Part shown: positions 43,651 through 53,049 of the stretch, piece by piece
Layout of the letters: each line of letters begins with the position of its first letter
Numbering within the stretch: the first letter of the stretch is position 1
Assembly (NCBI RefSeq): GCF_001424195.1
Contig: NZ_LMOO01000001.1
Location: 1,160,569 to 1,224,568 of the forward strand
DNA from: Cellulomonas sp. Leaf334
GTDB taxonomy: Bacteria > Actinomycetota > Actinomycetes > Actinomycetales > Cellulomonadaceae
Length of the DNA: 64,000 nt
Direction of reading: 5' to 3'
The notes under the pieces: generated by a model
Told to the model about the DNA's origin: nothing
The model's input: only the letters and a program-made list of their open reading frames with translations
Database searches by the model: none
Program-made: the position numbers and the translations under genes

Positions 43651-43692
43651 GTGTCTGACTTGGCCGGGCAACGGTGGAGGAGGTGGACGTGA
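43651..43692 (+). CDS. Putative 13-codon leader peptide MSDLAGQRWRRWT
   Basis: Starts at a GTG 6 bases after a good -10 box and ends in a TGA that overlaps the next GTG (GTGA), exactly as true genes here overlap. The peptide is basic with two Trp. The ribosome site for the next gene (GGAGGAGGTGG) lies inside its last codons, so ribosomes translating it would hand over to the next gene. It may be a translational-coupling or attenuating leader. Confidence 0.45.
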   Translation: MSDLAGQRWRRWT

Positions 43693-44765
43693 GCACGACG
43701 GGCAAGGACCCGCAGTGGCGCGACGCCGAGCGCTTCGCCGAGCGGCACGCCCGCACCGTCCTGGCCCGCACCGACGTGCGCGTCACCGGCCCGGGATCCG
43801 CCATCGAGTTGGACCTCGTCGGCATCGACTTCGCGGGCCGCGTCGAGCACCGCCGCAGCCCCGTCGGACGCAGCGACCTCGAGGACCTCCGGGTGGCGGC
43901 AGGCTCGTTCGTCGCCGTGTTCTACTCCCGGTCCGGGTACACCAAGACCGCCCTCCTGTGGGCGGAGGAGCACCACATCGGCCTGTTCGGCTACACCGAC
44001 ACCGGCTACGCGAGCCCGGCCAACCCGTTCGCGGTCGAGCTGGTGCACCGCGCCCAGACGGAGTCCGAGCACCACGTGCGGGCGGCCACGGAGCAGGTCT
44101 CCCGACGCGCGAACGCGGCGCGGCAGGAAGCCGAGCGCCGGGAGCGCGAGGCGCTCGCCCTGGAGCTGCGCGCGGAGGACGAGGCCCGGCAGGCGACCGA
44201 GCGGCGGCGGGTCCGCCGCGAGCGCTCCGAGCGGGTGCTCGGGCGGACCGTCGCGCTCCTGCTGCAGATCCAGGTCGCACCCGGCGCGCTGACCGCGACC
44301 GTCGACCGCCTCGCGCACTCGACCATCGTCACGGCCGTCACGGACGCCGCGGAGCGGCTCTCGATGGGCGACCGCCCGCACGCCGTGGCGCTCCTGCGCT
44401 CGATGTTCGACGACGCCGGAGCGGTGCTCGAGGTGCTGACCCCGCCGAGCGCACGGGACACGGCGAACTACCGGACGTCACGGGCGGCGATCGAGCGGGG
44501 CCAGGACGCGCTCGACGCGGCGGACGGCATCGGCGCGGTCGGGCACATCGCCCCCGAGCACGTGGCGACGCACCTGCGGGCGGCGGAGCAGTCCTGGCGC
44601 GCCCTCGTCGGCGAGCTGACCAAGGCGCTCCCCGCCCCGGTCCTCACCGACGTCCCCGTCCCGCGCCGGCCCCGCCACCTCACCTCGTCGAGCGAACCGC
44701 TGCCGCCGGGCGTCGCGGAGCGCGCGCCCACGGCGGTATCAGCCCGTGGGGGGCGCCGCTCCTGA
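43689..44765 (+). CDS. Protein with a restriction-endonuclease-like N-terminal domain and coiled coil
   Basis: 358 residues. Residues 1-110 resemble the Mrr/PD-(D/E)xK fold: SAIELDLVGIDFAGRVEHRR, GRSDLEDLRVAAGSFVAVF, YSRSGYTKTALLWAEEHHIGLFGYTD. The usual catalytic Lys after the acidic pair appears as His-Arg, so activity is doubtful. Residues 120-180 are a charged Arg/Glu/Ala coiled coil; the rest is helical. Function unknown; a nucleic-acid-binding or defence-type role is inferred. GTG start with a strong GGAGGAGGTGG site. Confidence 0.65.
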   Translation: MSTTGKDPQWRDAERFAERHARTVLARTDVRVTGPGSAIELDLVGIDFAGRVEHRRSPVGRSDLEDLRVAAGSFVAVFYSRSGYTKTALLWAEEHHIGLFGYTDTGYASPANPFAVELVHRAQTESEHHVRAATEQVSRRANAARQEAERREREALALELRAEDEARQATERRRVRRERSERVLGRTVALLLQIQVAPGALTATVDRLAHSTIVTAVTDAAERLSMGDRPHAVALLRSMFDDAGAVLEVLTPPSARDTANYRTSRAAIERGQDALDAADGIGAVGHIAPEHVATHLRAAEQSWRALVGELTKALPAPVLTDVPVPRRPRHLTSSSEPLPPGVAERAPTAVSARGGRRS

Positions 44766-47544
44766 TCCCGTGGTGGATCTCCTCGGTACGGCGCAGCCGC
44801 GAGGCCCCTCCCTGCACGTTCCCGGCCGCAGGATTCCGCGGATCGTCGGGCGCGACACCGAGCTCCGGCGCGTCGAGTCGTTCGCCGACGACGTCCGGCT
44901 CGCCGCGCACGGTCGCTCCCTCGTCCTGGTCGGCGAGGCGGGCATCGGCAAGACGACCCTGTGGGAGCACGGCGTCGACCGTTGCCGGGCGGCGCAGGCG
45001 CTGGTGCTGGTGGCACGGCCCAGCGAGGAGGACCGCGACAACCCTGCGCAGGGCCTGCACGACCTGTTCGACCGCCTCCCGGCGTCCGCGGACCTGGCGG
45101 CCGACCTGCCCGCGGTCGAACGTTCTCGGTGGGTGCTCGACCAGCTCCGCACCCTGGCCGCCCAGGGTGCGGTCGTGATCGCCGTCGACGACCTGCCGTG
45201 GCTGGACGACATCACGCGGCACACCCTGCGCTTCGCGCTGCGCCGGCTCGGCGACGAGCCCGTCTCGCTGCTGGCGACCGCGCGGACGTGGAGCCCCGAG
45301 GAGCTCGCGATCCCCGCACCCGGCCTGGACGGCGGTGTCGAGCGGCTCGACCTGGCCGGGCTGGAACGCCTGAGCCTGCGTCGCATCGTGACCGCCGCGG
45401 TGCCCACGCTGAGCCTCCCGGCTGTCTCCGAGGTGGGCGAGCTGGCGCACGGGAACCCCTTCTTCGCGCTCGAGCTCGCCCGCGCCCACCAGCTCGGGAC
45501 ACGCTGCCCGCCCGACGGGTCCCCCCTGGCCGCGCTCGGCCACCGCGTGGCCGGGCTGCCCGCGGACACGCTGCGACTCGTGCGTCTGCTCGCGCTCGCG
45601 GGTCCGTCGCCTTTGCGGGTCCTCGCATCGGCCGCCGGGCTCCGGAGCGTCGACGACGCCGTCCGCCCCGGCCTCGATGCCGAGGTGGTGGTACTCGAGC
45701 ACGACTTCGGCCTGCGGTTCACGCACCCGCTGATCTCGACCGCGGTGCTCGCCGGGATGCACGCCCTGGACCGTCGCGGCCTGCACGAGGCGCTGGCGCG
45801 CACGCTCGAGGATCCCGACGCCCGGGCGGTGCACCTGGCCCGCGCCGTCGACGGGACAGATGCTGCGGCGGCGGACGAGATCGAGTCGGCTGCGCGCCGG
45901 ATCGCCCGCCGGGGCGCTCCGCGGCTCGCAGCCGACCTGTTCGGGGACAGCGCCCGGTTGACCCCACCCGACGACGAGGACGCCTCCGTTCGGCGCACCC
46001 TGGCCCGGATGATGCAGTGCGCCACCGCCGGGGACCTCTCGACGGCGCTGCGGCTCGCGGACCGTCTGCTGGAACGGCTCGAGCCCGGGCCGCTGCGCGC
46101 GTCCGTCGTCACCGGCCGCGTCGTGCTCGACTTCACTGACGCGGAGGTCGTCCTGCGGACGGCCCTCGAGGAGGTCCCGGAGAACGGGTCGGTCGCGCAC
46201 GCGAGCCTGCGCGGCCGGGTGCTCGGGCTGCTCGGGTGGCTCCTCGGCATCCACCTCGGCCGCCTGGACGAGGGCCTTGCCTGCGCACAGGCCGCGCTCG
46301 AGACCGGCCGGTCGCTCGACGACGCGGTCCTGGTCGCCCAGGCGGCGTCCGCCGTGTCCACGACGTCGCTGCTGCTCGGCCGGCGGACCGACGGGCTGAT
46401 CGAGGAGGCCGTGGCCGTCGGGAGCGAGGTGGTCCAGTCCCAGCTCGCACTCTGGCCGCAGGTCCTCCAGGGTCGCCAGCAGCTCTGGGACGGCCACCTC
46501 GGCCGGGCGCGGACGAACCTCGAGTCCATGCACCGCAGCGCGCGGAGCAACGGCGCGGAGTTCCAGCGGTCGTACCGGTTGCACGACCTGGCGCAGGTGG
46601 CGCTGGCGGCGGGCGACCTCGACGTCGCCGCGCAGCACGTCGAGGACGGGTCCGAGGCGGCACGGGACTGCGCGGACGACCGGGCTCTCGCGTGGCTGGC
46701 CTACCCCGCCGGTCTGCTCGCCGGGCTCCGCGGAGACCCGGAAGATGCCCGGACGCACGCGGACCGGCTCGACGCCTGGGCCGCGCGCGTCGGTGAGCGG
46801 CCGCGGCTGGCGATGGCGGGACACGTCCGGGGCGTCGCGGCGGCTGCACGTCGCGACTGGCCGGGCGCGCTGGACGAGCTGCTCGGCGCGCTCCACGTGC
46901 TCGACGCCCTCGGCTACGTCCACCCCGGAGCCGTGCCGGTGCTCCCGCAGGCGATCCAGGTGGCCGCTCTCGCGGGTGAGACCGACCGCGTGGAGCACCT
47001 GGTGCACCGGTTGCGGCAGCACTCCGCGTCGCTGGCGTCCCCGTGGGCGGACGCCCAGGTGCAGGCCGGCACGGGACTGCTGATGCTCCTGCGGGACCAG
47101 CCGGAGGCCCTCGACACCCTCCGCCGGGCACAGGACCGTCTCGCGGGCCTCGGGTACGGGCTCGACGCGGCCCGGACCGGGTCGTTCGTGCTCGCCGCGG
47201 GTCTGCGGGCAGGTCGGCGGCAGTCGGCCCGCGAGCAGGGCGAGCGGTGCCTGACGACCTTCCGGGACGCCGGCGTGCGCGGCTGGGATGCGGTGGTCGT
47301 CGAGCTCCTCGACCGTGTCCGGGGCAGCACGGACGACGACCTGACGCCGACCGAGAGCGAGATCGCCGGCCTCGTGGCCGACGGTCTGCGCAACCGGGAG
47401 ATCGCCGCTCGGATGTTCGTGAGCGAGTCGACCGTGGAGGCCCACCTGACCCGGACCTACCGCAAGCTCGGGCTGCGCAACCGCGCGGACCTGTCGCGCC
47501 GGATGGAGCGCTCTGGGGTGTCGTCAGGGGTTTCCCCGCTGTAG
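44746..47544 (+). CDS. Large ATP-binding LuxR-family regulator (LAL type)
   Basis: 932 residues. AAA/STAND ATPase at the N-terminus (Walker A GEAGIGKTT at 63-71; Walker B VVIAVDDLPWLDD), long helical TPR-like middle, and C-terminal LuxR helix-turn-helix (LTPTESEIAGLVADGLRNRE). Such regulators sense a ligand or protein through the middle part and activate nearby promoters. The start is uncertain: GTG 44746 overlaps the preceding gene; GTG 44770 is an alternative. It may control the gene at 47621. Confidence 0.9.
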   Translation: MGGAAPDPVVDLLGTAQPRGPSLHVPGRRIPRIVGRDTELRRVESFADDVRLAAHGRSLVLVGEAGIGKTTLWEHGVDRCRAAQALVLVARPSEEDRDNPAQGLHDLFDRLPASADLAADLPAVERSRWVLDQLRTLAAQGAVVIAVDDLPWLDDITRHTLRFALRRLGDEPVSLLATARTWSPEELAIPAPGLDGGVERLDLAGLERLSLRRIVTAAVPTLSLPAVSEVGELAHGNPFFALELARAHQLGTRCPPDGSPLAALGHRVAGLPADTLRLVRLLALAGPSPLRVLASAAGLRSVDDAVRPGLDAEVVVLEHDFGLRFTHPLISTAVLAGMHALDRRGLHEALARTLEDPDARAVHLARAVDGTDAAAADEIESAARRIARRGAPRLAADLFGDSARLTPPDDEDASVRRTLARMMQCATAGDLSTALRLADRLLERLEPGPLRASVVTGRVVLDFTDAEVVLRTALEEVPENGSVAHASLRGRVLGLLGWLLGIHLGRLDEGLACAQAALETGRSLDDAVLVAQAASAVSTTSLLLGRRTDGLIEEAVAVGSEVVQSQLALWPQVLQGRQQLWDGHLGRARTNLESMHRSARSNGAEFQRSYRLHDLAQVALAAGDLDVAAQHVEDGSEAARDCADDRALAWLAYPAGLLAGLRGDPEDARTHADRLDAWAARVGERPRLAMAGHVRGVAAAARRDWPGALDELLGALHVLDALGYVHPGAVPVLPQAIQVAALAGETDRVEHLVHRLRQHSASLASPWADAQVQAGTGLLMLLRDQPEALDTLRRAQDRLAGLGYGLDAARTGSFVLAAGLRAGRRQSAREQGERCLTTFRDAGVRGWDAVVVELLDRVRGSTDDDLTPTESEIAGLVADGLRNREIAARMFVSESTVEAHLTRTYRKLGLRNRADLSRRMERSGVSSGVSPL

Positions 47545-47620
47545 CGCCGAACCCCTGCCGACCTACGTTCGGGTGGTCGGACCGAGAGCCGGTCCGCACC
47601 GCACAGCAGGGGGAACCATC

Positions 47621-48097
47621 ATGACCATCCTCACCGACCTCGCCGACGAGTTCGAGACCTACCCGAGGGACTTCCTGGACGTCCAGATCGTCCAGGTCGA
47701 CCCGCCCGGGGCTGTCATCAACACGCTCGAAGAGGTCCTCTTCCGCATCCAGGTGGCCAACTCCGGCCCGCTGGACGCCAACCAGCTGAGCCTGCTGGTC
47801 GAGGGGCTCAACGGCACCCTGGTCCGCAGCAACGGCCTGAACTCCCCGTGGCAGAGCTCGTTCACCATCTCGGGAGCCTTCTTCGGGGACGTCCCCGCCC
47901 ACTCGGCGGTGACCCCGCGGGTCTCGCCCGGCGACAAGTTCGCGTTCCGGCCGTCGACGAGCTCGACGACGGTTCGCGACCTCGTGCGCGTCTCGGTGGC
48001 GGGGTACGACACCGACCTGCTGCACATGACCGTGGCGCACACCCGGGCCGACGCGGAGGCGAACGACGTCTACGCCTCGACCGTCTCGCCGGCGTGA
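47621..48097 (+). CDS. Unknown 158-residue beta-rich protein
   Basis: No family recognised. No signal peptide. The middle is strand-rich with a CARDB/Ig-like look (LFRIQVANSGPLDANQLSLLV, SSFTISGAFFGDVPAHSAVTP), ending ADAEANDVYASTVSPA. ATG behind CAGGGGGA. A TACGTT -10-like word lies about 50 bases upstream, just after the regulator gene, so it probably has its own promoter that the LAL regulator may activate. A strong terminator follows. Confidence 0.65.
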   Translation: MTILTDLADEFETYPRDFLDVQIVQVDPPGAVINTLEEVLFRIQVANSGPLDANQLSLLVEGLNGTLVRSNGLNSPWQSSFTISGAFFGDVPAHSAVTPRVSPGDKFAFRPSTSSTTVRDLVRVSVAGYDTDLLHMTVAHTRADAEANDVYASTVSPA

Positions 48098-48103
48098 GCC
48101 TGC

Positions 48104-48135
48104 AGGCCCGCCGCGACCTCGGTCGCGGCGGGCCT
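48104..48135. terminator. Bidirectional terminator
   Basis: 15-base perfect arms (48104-48118, 48121-48135) with essentially no loop beyond TC, between the convergent 47621 gene and the PspC gene. The second arm ends in the first base of the PspC stop codon. Confidence 0.8.
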
Positions 48136-48386
48136 CAGAGCTGTCCGGGGACGGTGGGCACGGGAGCCTGCACGGGGTGCTCGGTCGGCATCAGGATCCA
48201 CAGCAGCGGGTAGATCAGCAGCTGGCTGCCGGGCAGGACGAACAGGACGAGGACGAACAGGAGCCGCGCGGGGACCGGTGCGATGCCGAACCGGCGCCCG
48301 AGACCGGCGCACACCCCGCCCAGCACTCGGCCGTCGACCGGCCGGACGAGGCCCTGTCGAGCCATGCCATCGTGGATGCTGCCCAT
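48135..48386 (-). CDS. PspC domain membrane protein
   Basis: 83 residues. PspC domain: RPVDGRVLGGVCAGLGRRFG and the helix ARLLFVLVLFVLPGSQLLIYPLLWILMP. Short envelope-stress type membrane protein. ATG behind GAGGAG. It follows the kinase/lipoprotein operon with a 106-base gap on the same strand. Confidence 0.9.
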   Translation of the reverse strand: MGSIHDGMARQGLVRPVDGRVLGGVCAGLGRRFGIAPVPARLLFVLVLFVLPGSQLLIYPLLWILMPTEHPVQAPVPTVPGQL

Positions 48387-48492
48387 GGTGCTGCTCCTCT
48401 CGTGCCGGCCGGGGCGGCCGGACATCCCCAGCATGCCGCCCTGTGCGGCGTGCGCGCATCGGTGATCCCCCGGAACCGGACCCTGAGAGCGC

Positions 48493-48953
48493 CTACTTGT
48501 TCTTGCCCGGGCCCTTGTCCTTCGGACCCGGCGGTTCCTTGGCGGGAGGCGCCGGCTGGTTCTTCTGCTCGGCCGCAGCCTGGTCGGCAGCGGCCTGCTC
48601 GGCAGCCGCCTGCTCCGCAGCGGCCTGCTCCGCGGCCGCCTGAGCGGCTGCAGCCTGGTCCGCGGCCGCCTGGGCCGTCGCGAGCTCGGCTGCCACACGG
48701 TCGAGGGCGGCGTCGATCTCCCGGTACCGCGCCGTCGACACGTCCCCTGCGTCGACACCGGCGTCGAGGTCCGCCTGCGTGTCGGCGAGCAGCACCCGGG
48801 CGTCGGCCCACCGTGCCTCGCTGGCGGCCTGGGTGACGGCGAGCACCGACTCCTGGAGGGACTGCGCGCGGTCCGCCGCCAGCTCCGGCGCGCTGCCGCA
48901 GCCGACGCACCCGAGCGCGACGACGAGCACGACGCCGGCCCGCACCGCGCGCC

Positions 48954-48957
<4 letters not shown>
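48493..48957 (-). CDS. Alanine-rich repeat lipoprotein downstream of the kinase
   Basis: 154 residues. Signal with lipobox GCVGC (Cys20), a helical part, then tandem five-residue repeats of the form QAAAE/QAAAD (about residues 96-131) predicting a long helix or coiled coil, and a Pro/Lys-rich end (PPAKEPPGPKDKGPGKNK). ATG overlaps the kinase stop (ATGA). The lysine-rich end could touch the cell wall or charged polymers. No known family. Confidence 0.78.
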
Positions 48958-50153
<1,196 letters not shown>

Positions 50154-50228
50154 GGGATCCGACGCTAGGTGCACCCGATGACCCCCGCATCCGGTGACCG
50201 GGCGAACCTTCGGTGGCACACTGCCGCG

Positions 50229-50594
50229 GTGAGCATCCCCGAACCTCTCGCGTACAGCGCCGCCTGGGTGGAGGCGTGGAACGCCCACGACGTCGAGGCC
50301 GTCCTGGCGCACTTCCACGACGACGTCGTCTTCACGTCCCCCACCGCGGCACGCGTGGTGCCGTCCAGCGGCGGGGTGGTCCGTGGCAAGCAGGCGCTCC
50401 GCGAGTACTGGACCGAGGGCCTGCGGCTCATGCCGGACCTGCACTTCACCGTGGAGCGCGTGTACGCCGGGGTGGGCGTCCTCGTGATCACCTACCGCAA
50501 CCAGTCGGGTGGCCTGGTCGACGAGGTGCTGGTGTTCGCCGACGGGCTCGTCGTGGAGGGGCACGGCACGTACCTCGTGCCCGAGGCGCGGTAG
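50229..50594 (+). CDS. NTF2-like (SnoaL) domain protein
   Basis: 121 residues from the GTG at 50229. Single NTF2/SnoaL-type cone fold: YSAAWVEAWNAHDVEAVLAHF, DDVVFTSP, GKQALREYW, ending HGTYLVPEA. Enzymatic role not certain. CACACT ends 6 bases before the GTG and looks like the leaderless -10 of neighbours; an ATG at 50178 is an alternative start. Confidence 0.82.
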   Translation: MSIPEPLAYSAAWVEAWNAHDVEAVLAHFHDDVVFTSPTAARVVPSSGGVVRGKQALREYWTEGLRLMPDLHFTVERVYAGVGVLVITYRNQSGGLVDEVLVFADGLVVEGHGTYLVPEAR

Positions 50595-50666
50595 GAGAAC
50601 GTTATCGGTGGTAAGCGTGTTCCGATGAAAGGTTTCACTCCCTAGGTCCGCGCGCGCGCCAGTCCC

Positions 50667-50672
50667 TACGTT
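50667..50672 (+). promoter_or_regulatory. -10 box TACGTT before the rhamnogalacturonan lyase gene
   Basis: TACGTT about 63 bases before the ATG at 50736. The upstream 50595-50660 stretch is AT-richer and contains TTATCGGTGGTAA and GATGAAAGGTTTCA words that may be regulator sites. Confidence 0.4.
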
Positions 50673-50735
50673 CCCCTCAGGGCTGCGTCGTGCCCTCCGA
50701 CGAGGACGTCGGCCGTGACCGCAGGAGGAAGCACC

Positions 50736-52985
50736 ATGTCCCACCCTCGCAGAACCATCCCGTGGCTGATGGCGGCCACGATGGCCATCGGTGTCGGGGT
50801 CGCGGTCGCGCAGCCCGCGACCGCGGCAGCAGGCTGCCGTGTGGACTACACGGTGACCAACCAGTGGGGCGCCGGCTTCGGGGCCGACGTCAAGGTCACC
50901 AACCTCGGGGACGCCGTCACCGGCTGGACCCTGACGTGGTCGTTCGGCGCCGGGCAGACCGTCACCCAGGCGTGGAACGCGGCGACGTCGCAGAGCGGCT
51001 CGCAGGTGACGGCGACGAACGTCTCGTACAACGGCGGGATCGCGTCCGGCGCGAGCACGTCGTTCGGGTTCAACGGCTCGTGGTCGGGCAGCAACCCGGT
51101 GCCGACGACGTTCGCGCTCAACGGGACCACGTGCACCGGCGGCACGTCGACACCGACGACGAGCCCGACGGTCAGCCCCACCAGCACGCCGACCACGACC
51201 CCCACGGCGACGCCCACCGCCACCCCGACCCCGACGCCGACGAGCACGACCCCGCCGGCCGGTGCATGGCAGGCCGAGAAGCTCGACCGCGGCCTCATCA
51301 GCGTGCGCTCCGGCAGCAACAACCTCGTCCAGTGGCGGCTGCTGGGCACGGAGTCCGCGAGCACCGGGTTCAACCTCTACCGCGGCGGCACGAAGATCGC
51401 CGGCCCGATCACCGACTCGACCAACTACCTCGACTCCGGCGCCTCGGCCGGCGCCACCTACACGGTCCGCGCCGTGGTGAACGGGTCCGAACAGGCGGCC
51501 TCGGCGACGTCGCTCACGTTCGGCAACGGCTACCTCGACGTCCCCATCCAGAAGCCCAGCGGCGACTACGTGGCCAACGACGGCAGCGTCGGCGACCTGG
51601 ACGGTGACGGCCAGCTCGAGATCGTCCTGAAGTGGGACCCGACCAACGCCAAGGACAACTCCCAGTCCGGCGTCACGGGCAACGTGTACGTCGACGCGTA
51701 CGAGCTGAACGGCACGCGCCTGTGGCGGATCGACCTGGGCCGCAACATCCGCGCCGGTGCGCACTACACGCAGTTCCAGGTCTACGACTACGACGGCGAC
51801 GGCAAGGCCGAGGTCGCGATGAAGACCGCGGACGGCACCCGCTCAGGTACCGGCCAGGTCATCGGCGACTCCGGTGCCGACTACCGGAACTCGTCGGGCT
51901 ACGTGCTGTCCGGCCCCGAGTACTTCACGGTGTTCACCGGCCAGACGGGTGCGATCGGCGCGACGACGAGCTACGTCCCGGCCCGCGGCACGGTGTCGAG
52001 CTGGGGCGACAGCTACGGCAACCGGGTCGACCGGTTCCTCGCCGGCACCGCGTACCTGGACGGCTCGCGGCCGTCGATCATCATGGCCCGCGGCTACTAC
52101 ACGCGCGCCGTGATCGTGGCGTGGGACTACCGCAACGGGCAGCTGACACGGCGGTGGACGTTCGACTCGAACAGCTCGACCTCGGGCAACAGCACGTACG
52201 CCGGGCAGGGCAACCACTCGCTGTCCGTGGCCGACGTCGACGGGGACGGCAAGCAGGAGATCCTCTACGGCGCGGCGGCCATCGACGACGACGGACGCGG
52301 CCTGTGGAACACCCGCAACGGGCACGGGGATGCCGGGCACGTGGGCGACCTGATCCCGAGCCGGCCCGGCCTGGAGTACTACAAGGTCGACGAGGACGCC
52401 AGCAAGCCCGCCTCGTGGATGGCCGACGCCCGCACGGGTCAGATCCTGTGGAGCACCCCGGCCGCCGGTGACAACGGTCGCGGGGTCTCCGGCGACATCT
52501 GGTCGGGCAGCCCCGGGGCCGAGTCGTGGTCGTCGGCGGACTCGCAGCTGCGCAACACGTCCGGGCAGACCGTCGCCCGCAAGCCCAGCTCGGCCAACTT
52601 CCTGGCCTGGTGGGACGGCGACACCTCCCGGGAGCTGCTCGACGGCACCCGGATCGACAAGTACGGCACGGGCGGCGACACCCGCCTCCTGACCGGGTCG
52701 GACGTGCGCTCGAACAACGGCACCAAGTCCACCCCGGTGCTGTCCGGCGACCTGTTCGGCGACTGGCGGGAAGAGGTCATCTGGGCGAGGTCGGACGAGT
52801 CGGCGCTGCGCATCTACGCGACGCCGACCGTCACGAGCACCCGCGTGTGGACCCTGCTGCACGACCAGACCTACCGGGTCGCGATCGCGTGGCAGAACAC
52901 GGCGTACAACCAGCCGCCGCACCCGGGCTTCTTCCTGGGCACGCCGTTCACGATGCCCGCCCAGCCGGTGATCAGCACCCCCTGA
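50736..52985 (+). CDS. Secreted rhamnogalacturonan lyase (PL11) with N-terminal CBM2
   Basis: 749 residues. Signal peptide (1-33), CBM2 cellulose-binding module (about 34-135, Cys to Cys), Thr/Pro linker (about 137-177), then a PL11 beta-propeller lyase of about 570 residues with repeated calcium-type sites (GDLDGDGQLE, DYDGDGKAE, DVDGDGKQE). It cleaves the rhamnose-galacturonate backbone of pectin outside the cell, held to cellulose by the CBM. GGAGGA site before the ATG. The downstream GH95 gene would remove side sugars. Confidence 0.95.
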   Translation: MSHPRRTIPWLMAATMAIGVGVAVAQPATAAAGCRVDYTVTNQWGAGFGADVKVTNLGDAVTGWTLTWSFGAGQTVTQAWNAATSQSGSQVTATNVSYNGGIASGASTSFGFNGSWSGSNPVPTTFALNGTTCTGGTSTPTTSPTVSPTSTPTTTPTATPTATPTPTPTSTTPPAGAWQAEKLDRGLISVRSGSNNLVQWRLLGTESASTGFNLYRGGTKIAGPITDSTNYLDSGASAGATYTVRAVVNGSEQAASATSLTFGNGYLDVPIQKPSGDYVANDGSVGDLDGDGQLEIVLKWDPTNAKDNSQSGVTGNVYVDAYELNGTRLWRIDLGRNIRAGAHYTQFQVYDYDGDGKAEVAMKTADGTRSGTGQVIGDSGADYRNSSGYVLSGPEYFTVFTGQTGAIGATTSYVPARGTVSSWGDSYGNRVDRFLAGTAYLDGSRPSIIMARGYYTRAVIVAWDYRNGQLTRRWTFDSNSSTSGNSTYAGQGNHSLSVADVDGDGKQEILYGAAAIDDDGRGLWNTRNGHGDAGHVGDLIPSRPGLEYYKVDEDASKPASWMADARTGQILWSTPAAGDNGRGVSGDIWSGSPGAESWSSADSQLRNTSGQTVARKPSSANFLAWWDGDTSRELLDGTRIDKYGTGGDTRLLTGSDVRSNNGTKSTPVLSGDLFGDWREEVIWARSDESALRIYATPTVTSTRVWTLLHDQTYRVAIAWQNTAYNQPPHPGFFLGTPFTMPAQPVISTP

Positions 52986-52990
52986 TCTAC

Positions 52991-53037
52991 GCTGCCGGTC
53001 GGACCGTCGCCCCTCCCCTGGCGGTCCGACCGGCAGC
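52991..53037. terminator. 16-bp perfect hairpin between lyase and GH95 genes
   Basis: GCTGCCGGTCGGACCG (52991-53006) pairs with 53022-53037, loop 15 bases rich in C. It starts 5 bases after the lyase stop and ends 3 bases before the AGGAG ribosome site of the GH95 gene. It can act as terminator or as partial attenuator or mRNA stabiliser. Confidence 0.65.
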
Positions 53038-53049
53038 CTCAGGAGACGC

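Noticed and set aside
43689..44765. Active Mrr-type restriction enzyme
   Set aside because: The catalytic Lys is not in place and there is no methyltransferase or specificity gene nearby; only fold similarity is claimed.
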